From positions 1 through 64,000 of the forward strand of contig DATGIL010000075.1 of the NCBI GenBank assembly GCA_035295745.1: a stretch of 64,000 nt of DNA, given 5' to 3'. The DNA comes from JAIQFL01 sp035295745 (GTDB taxonomy: Bacteria > Acidobacteriota > Terriglobia > Bryobacterales > Bryobacteraceae). This document shows, piece by piece, positions 25,573 to 33,223 of the stretch (positions are counted from its first letter, which is position 1; each line of letters opens with the position of its first letter). A program made the position numbers and the translations under genes. The notes beneath the pieces were generated by a model. The model had not been told where the DNA came from and made no database searches. It saw only the letters and a program-made list of their open reading frames with translations.

Positions 25573-28074
25573 TCATTTACGCCCAAGCAGGCGCAGGCGA
25601 ACACTGAACGCGCGCGCTTGTCCGCGCCCATAGGTGAGAAACTGCGGCGTGCCGATCACATTATTCACCACGTTAGGATTGAGACTGTTGGTGAGATTGT
25701 TATAGCCGAATCGCCATGCCCACAGGTAGTGCAACGCCCGAAACTGCCGTTCCAGATGCAGATTGATGTCGAAATAATTCGGATAGCGCCGCGAACCGGG
25801 AGGGCCCACCATAATGCCCTCTTCATCTACTACGGCGAACGGAAAGCCGGTGCGATACTCCGCCAGGTAGGAAACCGTGGTGTTGCGCGTCAGAAAGCGC
25901 AGCGACGAAGGGAGAATCTGATTGGGTAGCGGCGCCCACCCCCACATGTGGAAGCGATTGGGCGTGTCCCAGGGCGACGGTCCGGGAGCCTGCGCCGCGA
26001 AGATCGGATTCTCCAGGCTATAATCCACCGCCGCATTGGACCGGGAGCGCGAGCGCGTGTACCCGGCGAACCACTCGAACTTGCCGGCGAAGGTGTGCCG
26101 CAACGAGACATCGAAAGCGTCATAGCGTTCGCGCCGAAAATTCTCGAGTTGAAAATTTACGGCGCTGGTGAGGAAGGGTGAGCCAGCGAGCAGCGAGTTT
26201 GCGAGTTGCGGCACCGGCAAAAACGTGAATCCCCGATTCCCCGCGCGGTGCGTGTAACCTGACTTTAGATAAAAAGCGTAGGGCAGCTTGCGCTCCACAG
26301 CCACACTGGCAGTCTGATAATATGGCGCCCGGAGAAGCCGGTCGGTCGCCAGAAACGAAGTCGTCACGGTGCCGTCCGGAACTCCTCCCGGCGCATAGAA
26401 GGTCGACTCGCTCACCTGGTCCTGCTGGCGGCTGATGATACCCAGGCTGATCGAATCGTAATAGATGCCCCATCCGGCCGAGAACTTGGTGTCGTGCGAG
26501 TGTCCGGGCGCCCAGGCTACGCCGAGCCTTGGAGCTACTTCCAGATCGCGCACCACTTCATTCCATTCGGCACGCAGGCCGGCTTCCAACACCACGCCCT
26601 CACGCGGCGTCCAGGCGTCTTGAATGTACTGCGCGCCCTCGAAATTCTTGCGCGCCTGAAAGGGATTGCCCAAGAAGGTCACATATCGCGCCACCGAGTC
26701 GTCTTCGCGCAGCACTTCGTATGGGTGACGCGTGGTTTCCTGATGAAAGGCTTCACGCTCGAAATCGATACCGAATTTCAACTGGTGGGTGCCGGCCAGA
26801 TGCAGCGTCGGCAAGAACAGATTCGAGACCCATTGTTGCCGGTAAAAGTGGCGGTCCTGGTCGGAGAAATAGTTCCCGCGATCGCCCGTCGGAGTGATTT
26901 CATAAAGCTGCTGCCCCTGTGGAACGTTGCGCGCGGCACCCCGCGAATCGGCAAAGCCCAGGTCGAGCAGCGATCCGCCAGGAAGATAGATCTGGTCGCG
27001 GATGGTGCTCATGTAGAGCCACTGGCGGTTCGACGTGGTGGCTTCGACCGGCGTCAGAAAGCTCAGACCATAGTGCGTGTTGTCCGCCAGATTGAACAGA
27101 AAGCTCCCCGTGAGAATGTTCGTGGGCTTGAGGTTCACCTGGAAACGGCTCAGGTCACTCATGGTCAGGCCCGTGGTGCGATTCTGGCCGCGCGGAAGAC
27201 CGTAGATTACATCGTCGCTGTAGAACGCATCCATCCCGTTATGAAACCAGGCGCGGCCTTTCGCCAGCGGGCCGGAGAACTCCACCCGCGGCGTCCATTT
27301 GTTGATGTGCCACCCGCCGTCCGAAGAGATGCCCGGAATGAAGTTCGTTCCGCCAAATCGCAGCCGGTCGTCGCCCATCTTGGTTTCGAGTTCGAGGACT
27401 CCCGCCGAACCGCGGCCGTTCTCCGCCGAGAATCGACTGGTGTCTACCTCCATCGACTGGATGGTTTCAATATTGACCCGCGTTTCCAGACGCCCGGTCA
27501 CCGGGTCGGAGATATTGAAGCCGTTGAGCTTGTAATTGGTTTGATTGGTATCCCCGCCGTTAAAGTGGGCGCGCCCGGCGTTGTCTTGAACCACGCCATC
27601 GATCATGGGTAGAGCGTTGCGGTAGTCTTGTGGCGCCGGATACGGAATCGCCTGAATCTCCGTGTTGTCCAGTTCCTTGCGATCCGCCGGCTGCGCGGTA
27701 TCAATCGCTGGCGGCGAATAGGCGACGTCAATCTTGTCTGAGAACTCTTGCAGGTGGTTCAGCGTGATGGTCAGTTCGGCGCTGCTCGACGTGAACGATT
27801 GCGATTTCACCTGGTACAGGTAGAAACCCAGCCGTTCGGCGCGAATGGAGTAGTCGCCGGGCGATGGCAGTTCCAGCTTGAAGTTGCCGGCGCGGTCGGA
27901 CGAGGTCACCGCGGCAGGTCCGCCGCTCGCGGTCCGCACTTCCACGCGGGTCCCATCGATTCCCGCACCAGTATCGTCGATGATGCGTCCGGTAATTACG
28001 ACTTGGGCCGATAACACCGGACAGAACATCAGAATTGCAAGACCTACAATCCGGTGGTGTGGCCTGTACGCCAT
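25573..28074 (-). CDS. TonB-dependent receptor with N-terminal carboxypeptidase-regulatory-like domain
   Basis: About 833 residues from ATG 28074, chosen because the signal peptide (GLAILMFCPVLSAQ) begins there; in-frame starts up to 28170 are possible. After the signal peptide comes a CarboxypepD_reg-like domain (ITGRIIDDTGAGIDGTRVEV, residues ~25-110), then a plug-like region (YRNALPMIDGVVQDNAGRAH) and a long outer-membrane beta-barrel with many aromatic-rich strands ending VRLRLLG. This is the Oar/SusC-like layout common in Acidobacteria, used for uptake of large ligands with TonB-ExbBD. The ligand is unknown. At this length it is shorter than most acidobacterial relatives (often over 1000 residues). 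Confidence 0.88.
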   Translation of the reverse strand: MAYRPHHRIVGLAILMFCPVLSAQVVITGRIIDDTGAGIDGTRVEVRTASGGPAAVTSSDRAGNFKLELPSPGDYSIRAERLGFYLYQVKSQSFTSSSAELTITLNHLQEFSDKIDVAYSPPAIDTAQPADRKELDNTEIQAIPYPAPQDYRNALPMIDGVVQDNAGRAHFNGGDTNQTNYKLNGFNISDPVTGRLETRVNIETIQSMEVDTSRFSAENGRGSAGVLELETKMGDDRLRFGGTNFIPGISSDGGWHINKWTPRVEFSGPLAKGRAWFHNGMDAFYSDDVIYGLPRGQNRTTGLTMSDLSRFQVNLKPTNILTGSFLFNLADNTHYGLSFLTPVEATTSNRQWLYMSTIRDQIYLPGGSLLDLGFADSRGAARNVPQGQQLYEITPTGDRGNYFSDQDRHFYRQQWVSNLFLPTLHLAGTHQLKFGIDFEREAFHQETTRHPYEVLREDDSVARYVTFLGNPFQARKNFEGAQYIQDAWTPREGVVLEAGLRAEWNEVVRDLEVAPRLGVAWAPGHSHDTKFSAGWGIYYDSISLGIISRQQDQVSESTFYAPGGVPDGTVTTSFLATDRLLRAPYYQTASVAVERKLPYAFYLKSGYTHRAGNRGFTFLPVPQLANSLLAGSPFLTSAVNFQLENFRRERYDAFDVSLRHTFAGKFEWFAGYTRSRSRSNAAVDYSLENPIFAAQAPGPSPWDTPNRFHMWGWAPLPNQILPSSLRFLTRNTTVSYLAEYRTGFPFAVVDEEGIMVGPPGSRRYPNYFDINLHLERQFRALHYLWAWRFGYNNLTNSLNPNVVNNVIGTPQFLTYGRGQARAFSVRLRLLGRK

Positions 28075-28239
28075 GGGAGGAGTGCGCGGCGATTGCCCGC
28101 GTACAGCTAGCATAGCGCCGTGACGCGACTCTTGCATTCCGTGACGCATCAATGATGGGAAGTGGCGCATTCACCGCGGAGACGCGATGACGCAGAGGAA
28201 CGCGGAGAACCAAGGCGCCCGTTCCGGTGAGTGCCTTTG

Positions 28240-28540
28240 AGGCGAACTGGAATAGCACTGATCACTGGATAGCATGCAGGTCCGCCGCCGGCCCTTCGGC
28301 TCCAGGGTCATCGCGGCGGCTTTCGTTTTGTAGGATCTCAGGAAGTCTGGATCTTCCCACGACTCTGGCAACGTCGTCCCAGGCAAACAGTTTGCAGACG
28401 TAGCTCGGGACGCTGGTGAATTCGTAGTGCCCGTGCTGATCGCTGGTGGTACTTCCGAAGAGATCGGAGCGCTTTGTGGAATCGGGGCCAGCACGATCGT
28501 CGCTCCCGCGACAGGCTCTGGTCGTTGATCTCGCACACTC
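28240..28540 (-). pseudogene. Decayed carboxypeptidase-regulatory-like (Cna_B-type) fragment
   Basis: Translating the minus strand in shifting frames reconstructs one domain: EPVAGATIVLAP, then in another frame KRSDLFGSTTSDQHGHYEF and TSVP, then KLFAWDDVA, then in a third frame ESWEDPDFLRSYKTKAAAM and LEPKGRR. This is the C-terminal regulatory-like domain of a secreted acidobacterial protein. At least two frameshifts are needed, and the N-terminal part is missing where the repeat array begins. Confidence 0.7.
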
Positions 28541-28565
28541 CTTGGAGCGTGGCGCCTCGTACCCG

Positions 28566-29085
28566 CCGACGACTCGCTTACGAGCCGCGACCGTGAGGGA
28601 GCGATCTTTCGGAGCAATCCAGACGTCGATTGCTTACGCGCGCGGCTCGCAAACGCACTTATCGCATGAACGTATTAGGTAGCTTACGAGCCGCGACCGT
28701 AAGAGGAGCGATCCTTCGGAGCAATCGAGACGTCGCTTGCTTACGCGCGCGGCTCGCAAGCGCACTTATCGCGTGAACGTATTTAGGTAGCTTACGAGCC
28801 GCGACCGTAAGGGAGCGATCTTTCGGAGCAATCGAGACGTCGCTTGCTCCGCGCGCGGCTCGCAAACGCACTTATCGCGTGAACGTATTAGGTAGCTTAC
28901 GAGCCGCGACCGTAAGGGAGCGATCTTTCGGAGCAATCGAGACGTCGCTTGCTCCGCGCGCGGCTCGCAAACGCACTTATCGCGTGAACGTATTTAGGTA
29001 GCTTACGAGCCGCGACCGTAAGGGAGCGATCTTTCGGAGCAATCGAGACGTCGCTTGCTTACGCGCGCGGCTCGCTGACAACGCT
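28566..29085. repeat. Tandem array of REP-like palindromes (family A), about five units
   Basis: The marker AGACGTCG recurs at 28621, 28728, 28835, 28940 and 29046, giving periods of 107, 107, 105 and 106 bp. Each unit contains GCGCGGCTCGCAA, an AT-richer spacer with AACGTATT, TTACGAGCCGCGACCG and TTTCGGAGCAATCGAGACG. The arms fold into long hairpins. Units are nearly identical, including the spacers, so this is a tandem amplification, not a CRISPR array. Confidence 0.92.
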
Positions 29086-29515
29086 TGCACGCCGTATCCC
29101 AACTTGCGCGGCAGGTAGTTCAGATTAGATCGGAAGACGTCCACGCGCAAGCAAGGCTCAGCGCTGGAGTCTCCGGCGTCCCCGAAAGATATCGCAGTGA
29201 TCCGCGCCACTGATCCGCTGCATCATTGTCTTCTCAGCTTTCTGGTGATCACCAGCAGGATCCCGAGCGTCGCCGCGCCGCTTGCCAGTGATCGCGGAAT
29301 CCTTTGCCGCCCCTGTCCCGAACACCATCGCCCCCACGCTCCCGAAAGGGCCGGCGCAGCATTGCGCAGGCGCAACTCGACTTTGCTTACTCCTGGGGTG
29401 GCTGAGATTGCGGAAAACAAAGCGCTGTGGGAAGCAAAATGAGCCACTTAGCATTCGTCGCCATGCGATTCGACGAAATGAGCCCCTACGTGAAAAGCCA
29501 CGCGTTGGAAGCTTG
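29086..29515. other. Unexplained region between repeat array and next gene
   Basis: 430 bp with no supported gene. Minus-strand frames give fragments such as LRVDVFRSNLNYLPRKLGYG and a hydrophobic tail LGILLVITRKLRRQ (29223-29447), which might be remains of a surface protein, but no family was recognised and no start signal is present. Confidence 0.4.
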
Positions 29516-30457
29516 TCAGGCCGCTTCGAAAACCAGTCGCAGGAAGGAACGGGGCTGATACTCAATCCGTATCGGCACGATCGAGCCAGAAGCCTCGTCG
29601 AGCCACAGAGTGAAGGTATTTTGGGAGCCAGTTCGCAGATTGCGGATCTTGCCATGGACCGGGCGCAGTCCGGCGGCCTGATCTTCCGCTGTGGCGCGCT
29701 GAGTCCTGTCGATCTCCAGCCGGTACTCCTGCTCGTTGTAGACATAGCGTCCCACGCCGCGAGGCTCGCGCTCGCGCAGAAGCCTCGCCAGTTCGAACAG
29801 AAAGGTTGGTGGGGTTTGGCTGCCGGCTTTGGGCCAGGACGTTTGGCGCCACTCCGGATTCTCCTGGAATGCCGCTTCCGCGGCTTCGATCAGCCGGCGG
29901 TCAAACCATTGGGCAGCCGACGACAGCTCGAAATGTGCTACCGCGCTACGGCTGTCCCCGGGGGTATTCTGGCCGCGCACCGCGTTATAGACGCTCGGCC
30001 CGCTCTGGGGCTGCGCCGCAGCTTTCTTGGCATGGTCCAGACTTTCGTCGCTGGCGGGCGCCGTCAGCACGCCGAAATACCGCGCTTCCACCGGCACTGA
30101 ATTGGCTTCGCGCACCACCTCGCGAATCCAGCCGATGCGGTGAACGCCGTGCGCACGTGCCGCGTCCGACCCACCCGCGAAAAATAACGTATGGGTGGTG
30201 GCGTCGCCCTCCTTCGTCTGTTCGACCGATGCCTGTCCGCCTCCCACGCCGCCCCGCCGGTACACCGGCATACCAAAAAGCAGAATCGTCGCGTCTGCGC
30301 GATAGCGTCTTATTTGTGTCCCTGGCTGGGAATTTTGCCGCATCTTGGGATTATCCGGGTTCGGCGGTTCAGCAGCAGCGGCACGGCTCCCGGTCCACGT
30401 ACTCCCGAGAAGCCCTGCCATGAGTCCTAAGAATCCTCGCCTGTGATATTTGCCCAT
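29516..30457 (-). CDS. Tat-type exported hypothetical protein
   Basis: About 313 residues. The N-terminus has HRRGFLGLMAGLLG, a twin-arginine-like signal. The mature part has RRYRADATILLFGMPVYRR, a region with Ala-rich helices, and a beta-rich C-terminal half ending RIEYQPRSFLRLVFE. Start ATG 30457 is better spaced from GGGAAG than ATG 30463. It begins about 30 bp after the HD-Pnk gene and may be transcribed with the repair operon, but nothing in the sequence links it to nucleic-acid repair. Acidobacterial proteins of this appearance are common and unassigned. Confidence 0.72.
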   Translation of the reverse strand: MGKYHRRGFLGLMAGLLGSTWTGSRAAAAEPPNPDNPKMRQNSQPGTQIRRYRADATILLFGMPVYRRGGVGGGQASVEQTKEGDATTHTLFFAGGSDAARAHGVHRIGWIREVVREANSVPVEARYFGVLTAPASDESLDHAKKAAAQPQSGPSVYNAVRGQNTPGDSRSAVAHFELSSAAQWFDRRLIEAAEAAFQENPEWRQTSWPKAGSQTPPTFLFELARLLREREPRGVGRYVYNEQEYRLEIDRTQRATAEDQAAGLRPVHGKIRNLRTGSQNTFTLWLDEASGSIVPIRIEYQPRSFLRLVFEAA

Positions 30458-30488
30458 GGCCATCTTCCCAGACTCTTCTCCTGCACGT

Positions 30489-31619
30489 TCATTGCCGCTT
30501 TTCGCCGTTCACCCACCACTCCACGCGGTCGCCCTCGGTTACGTCAGGGACCTCCCATCGCTCCATCATGTGCAGGAGAGCGGCTTCGTTCACCGGACGT
30601 GTGCGATTTCGATTCTGCTCGAAGAGCCGCTCGGGAATAGCTTCCACATAAACGATTCGCACGCGGGCGTGATAAGCGGTGAACAAATCCACCAGTTGCC
30701 GGCGCACTTCGCGGCCCAGGTTAGTGGCATTCCAGACAAAATCGCAGGATTGGCGCAGGTACCCACGTGCCGTTTCTCTCGCGGCGTGCAGCACCGCCCC
30801 CTGATTGCCGCTCGGCGCCGCTCCCAGTTCCTCGCGAATTTCGTCGAGGGAGATCACCGGCAGGTCACTCATCCGTTCGGCGATCCAGGTGTCTTTCCCC
30901 GAGCCGGGCAACCCTGCCAGCAGTGTCACTTCGCAGCGCGAATCGTCGTACGCCAGGTAGTTGGGATCGCGAGCTTCCGACCGGAAGTACAGGAAGCGGC
31001 TGTGGTTCGAAGGAAAACGACGCGGTGTTTCCAGACACTCCTGTTCCCGGCAATATTCCTCAAACAGCGCTATCTGATCCAGCAATGCGGCCTGATCCGC
31101 GCATGTTCGGCCCGAGGCATCGGCCGCCGCCAGCAGCGCCACCTGCCTGCAACTCGCCGACTGGCTGATGCGAAATGCCAGTTTCTGAGCGTCGGCGCGG
31201 TTGATCAGGTGAAACGGAGCCTGGTGAAAGCGAATCATCCCGCAGACCTGCTCGCGCGCCGCGAAATCCATTCCCGCTTCCCACAAGATGCGCCGTGCGT
31301 CGATGCTGCCGCGCCGCGAATGCCCGGGACTCTTCACCCGCCCATCCTCCCAACGCGTACACGCCGGCTTGGCCACGTCGTGGAGCAATGCGGACGCCCA
31401 GACCACCTCCCGGCCGGCAGGCGGCAATGCGCGCCACGCCTCCATGGCGGCCAGCGATTCGCAAACCATGCGAACATGCGTCCAGACGTCGCCCTCTGCG
31501 TGGTGGATCGGGTCTTGCGGACAGGTGCGCATCGCCTCGATCCACGGGAAGCGGTCCTCCAGATCGTTCCAAGGGATCCGAAAATCAGGCGGCTGCGGTA
31601 CCCAGAACAGCTCACTCAT
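30489..31619 (-). CDS. HD-Pnk: HD phosphoesterase fused to polynucleotide kinase
   Basis: A 376-residue two-domain enzyme. N-terminal HD domain: His39-His40, His48, His80-Asp81 (ALLHDVAKP) and His100, the metal-binding set of HD phosphohydrolases. C-terminal P-loop kinase: GLPGSGKDT with Lys242, Asp259 in ISLDEIREE as likely 5'-OH-activating residue, NATNLGREVRRQ, and Arg-rich lid NRNRTRP (337-341). The same architecture in Runella slithyformis HD-Pnk heals 2',3'-cyclic or 3'-phosphate ends and phosphorylates 5'-OH ends. Start 31619 overlaps the ligase stop by 4 bp. Upstream in-frame residues belong to ligase sequence, so they were left out. Confidence 0.88.
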   Translation of the reverse strand: MSELFWVPQPPDFRIPWNDLEDRFPWIEAMRTCPQDPIHHAEGDVWTHVRMVCESLAAMEAWRALPPAGREVVWASALLHDVAKPACTRWEDGRVKSPGHSRRGSIDARRILWEAGMDFAAREQVCGMIRFHQAPFHLINRADAQKLAFRISQSASCRQVALLAAADASGRTCADQAALLDQIALFEEYCREQECLETPRRFPSNHSRFLYFRSEARDPNYLAYDDSRCEVTLLAGLPGSGKDTWIAERMSDLPVISLDEIREELGAAPSGNQGAVLHAARETARGYLRQSCDFVWNATNLGREVRRQLVDLFTAYHARVRIVYVEAIPERLFEQNRNRTRPVNEAALLHMMERWEVPDVTEGDRVEWWVNGEKRQ

Positions 31620-32314
31620 GGCGCAAACAGATCCGTTCCCGGGAGCAGCCGATTGGGCTCGATCGGGCGGTCCATCCAGTGTCCCTCGGAATCCTCCACC
31701 GCTTGTAGAAAGCCTCGTCGCACGTACTTGTACCGGCCCTGCACGCGACCGTCGGCCTCCCACTTGATGTAGAGGCCTTCCATCTGCTCGTTCGAGGAAC
31801 AGCGCGACCTGCCGAGCAGTTGCTCCCAGTCCGCCACGGGACTCGTGGCGAGGATTGGCACCGAGTGTACCGGCGAGCCCGCCAGCATCGACTGCCGCTG
31901 CTCCGTGGAGAGGAACGCTCCAGTGTCACGATCCAGCAGATCGAACTCCAGAAAGTAGTGCGGAAGCTGGTCGTAGAAGATGGTGTGCCGGGCGTACAGC
32001 CATTCGCCATACATCAGGTAGCGGCTTCCCAGGACGTTCCAGAGCGCGTGGCGATGCACGCTCGCCCATCGTTTGAACAGGTCGAACTGGCGCTCGCAGG
32101 GGCCGCCCGTGAGCACATGGCCTCGACTTTGCAGGACGAGGGTTCCATCGGGATCGAAGCTGATCCCCGAGTTGGAACCGTCCAGCTTCTCCTCGATCAC
32201 CAGGGACAGTCCGGCGAGTCCGCCGGCGTTCACGGTGGCCAGATCCTCATCGCCAGGTTGAATCCGGGACCCGTTCAGATGGGGAGTGCGCGGGTATTTG
32301 ACAATTCCCTTCAT
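31616..32314 (-). CDS. ATP-dependent RNA ligase family protein
   Basis: A 232-residue nucleotidyltransferase of the RNA-ligase type, about the size of a minimal catalytic core. All motifs are visible: I, Lys43 in EEKLDGSN (AMP-accepting lysine); Ia, LQSRGHV; III, YLMYGEWLYARHTI (Glu104); IIIa, FLEFDLLD; IV, Glu179 and Lys184 in EGLYIKWE; V, Lys196 in RYKYVRR. It should seal 3'-OH/5'-phosphate ends, presumably in RNA. It overlaps the methyltransferase gene by 4 bp upstream and the HD-Pnk gene by 4 bp downstream, so healing and sealing enzymes are made together. Substrate not known. Confidence 0.88.
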   Translation of the reverse strand: MKGIVKYPRTPHLNGSRIQPGDEDLATVNAGGLAGLSLVIEEKLDGSNSGISFDPDGTLVLQSRGHVLTGGPCERQFDLFKRWASVHRHALWNVLGSRYLMYGEWLYARHTIFYDQLPHYFLEFDLLDRDTGAFLSTEQRQSMLAGSPVHSVPILATSPVADWEQLLGRSRCSSNEQMEGLYIKWEADGRVQGRYKYVRRGFLQAVEDSEGHWMDRPIEPNRLLPGTDLFAP

Positions 32315-32994
32315 GGCACTTGCGCCAGCAGGATGCGGTGATTCAGCACGTGCTCGAAGGTGGCCCGGACGGCGCCTGCCTCCGCCGCCATCTTCTGCAG
32401 TTGAGGGAGTGTAAACAGGTGGATGTGCTCGGGATTGTCGTCCGGGGTGGACGGGGCGCTGGCGATGACGAATCGCCGCGCGCAGCGGACGGCCTCGCGC
32501 AGGGCCAGGGCCGGGTCGGTAAGGTGCTCCAGGACTTCGAGCACGCTGACCACATCGAAGGATCTCGGGGCGAACGGCAGGTGATGGGCGTCGGTGCGGA
32601 CCACGGTCAGGCGGCCGATTCCTCCTTTGCGCACGGCGGCAAGATCGCTAGCGCGGCGGAAGTTGCGCTCGGCGCTGGTGACGGGAAGGTGCGGGAAGGC
32701 GGAAAGCAGCGGCCAAAGAAAGGTGCCGCGTCCGCTGCCGAGATCGAGCAGATTCTCCGGTTGCAGGCCATGGAGGATGCCGAGGACGCGCCGCACGCGA
32801 GGCAGTTCGGTATTCTGCTTGAATTTGTGGAGGCGCAGTCCGGCGTCTCGCCCCGCGTCGAGGGAGGCGTACGGCTCTCCCAGGCGTCCGCGTACGAAGG
32901 CAGTGGCCAAGTCGGTAAAGTATCGGTCGCCGTCGATGCTGCCAGGATACCGGAAATCTGCCAGCCTCAGCGGCCGGATGCCGCAATTCTCCAC
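32311..32994 (-). CDS. SAM-dependent methyltransferase of the repair operon
   Basis: About 227 residues from GTG 32994. Class I Rossmann methyltransferase: motif I LLDLGSGRGTFLWPLL, an acidic residue in TSAERNF, TDAHHLPFAPRSFDVVSVLE, then EVLEHLTDPALALREAV and a His-rich HIHLFT. The region resembles UbiG/Methyltransf_11-type enzymes. EVLEH also resembles the metal site of Hen1 RNA 2'-O-methyltransferases, but that pattern is common in general methyltransferases. The start is uncertain: there is no ATG before the 29-bp inverted repeat, and the longer frame reads through repeat DNA. The stop overlaps the ligase start by 4 bp. Target unknown. Confidence 0.8.
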   Translation of the reverse strand: MENCGIRPLRLADFRYPGSIDGDRYFTDLATAFVRGRLGEPYASLDAGRDAGLRLHKFKQNTELPRVRRVLGILHGLQPENLLDLGSGRGTFLWPLLSAFPHLPVTSAERNFRRASDLAAVRKGGIGRLTVVRTDAHHLPFAPRSFDVVSVLEVLEHLTDPALALREAVRCARRFVIASAPSTPDDNPEHIHLFTLPQLQKMAAEAGAVRATFEHVLNHRILLAQVP

Positions 32995-33007
32995 AAAACC
33001 CGCGGAG

Positions 33008-33074
33008 TTCTGGGGACAGGCTACGCAATTCCCGAACTCAGCGAATTCGGGAATTGCGTAGCCTGTCCCCAGAA
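33008..33074. repeat. 29-bp perfect inverted repeat
   Basis: Arms 33008-33036 and 33046-33074 are fully complementary (core GGGGACAGGCTACGC / GCGTAGCCTGTCCCC) around a 9-nt loop. It lies just upstream of the methyltransferase gene. The GGGGACAG core is reminiscent of palindromes associated with REP-type (RAYT) transposases, but none is in the window. Confidence 0.92.
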
Positions 33075-33129
33075 TCGGCCTTGAAGTGTAGAGGATTTCA
33101 GAATTGGCCTCGAAGTGTAGGGGATTTCG
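33072..33129. repeat. Two tandem 29-bp direct repeats
   Basis: GAATCGGCCTTGAAGTGTAG... (33072-33100) and GAATTGGCCTCGAAGTGTAG... (33101-33129) are adjacent copies differing at about four positions. Paired GAAGTGTAG motifs occur at ends of some IS21-like elements, so this might be a leftover IS end; no transposase is present. Confidence 0.75.
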
Positions 33130-33223
33130 GCCAATGGTTAATACCCCGTAACGCGTACTAGGAGTTTTCCGTCTGGTATCCTTTGAGAAAGCGCTTCCCG
33201 CGTCGCGCCTCTCTGGATACTCC

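Noticed and set aside
28566..29085. Tandem array considered as a CRISPR array
   Set aside because: The whole 105-107-bp unit, including the region between palindrome arms, is repeated; there are no short identical repeats separated by unique spacers and no cas genes.
29223..29447. Short minus-strand frame with a hydrophobic tail, considered as a PEP-CTERM-type protein
   Set aside because: The PEP motif is absent, no start signal is seen and the frame is too short for a reliable call.
32311..32994. Firm assignment of the methyltransferase as Hen1
   Set aside because: EVLEH is compatible, but the downstream His spacing differs from Hen1 and general methyltransferases share the motif.
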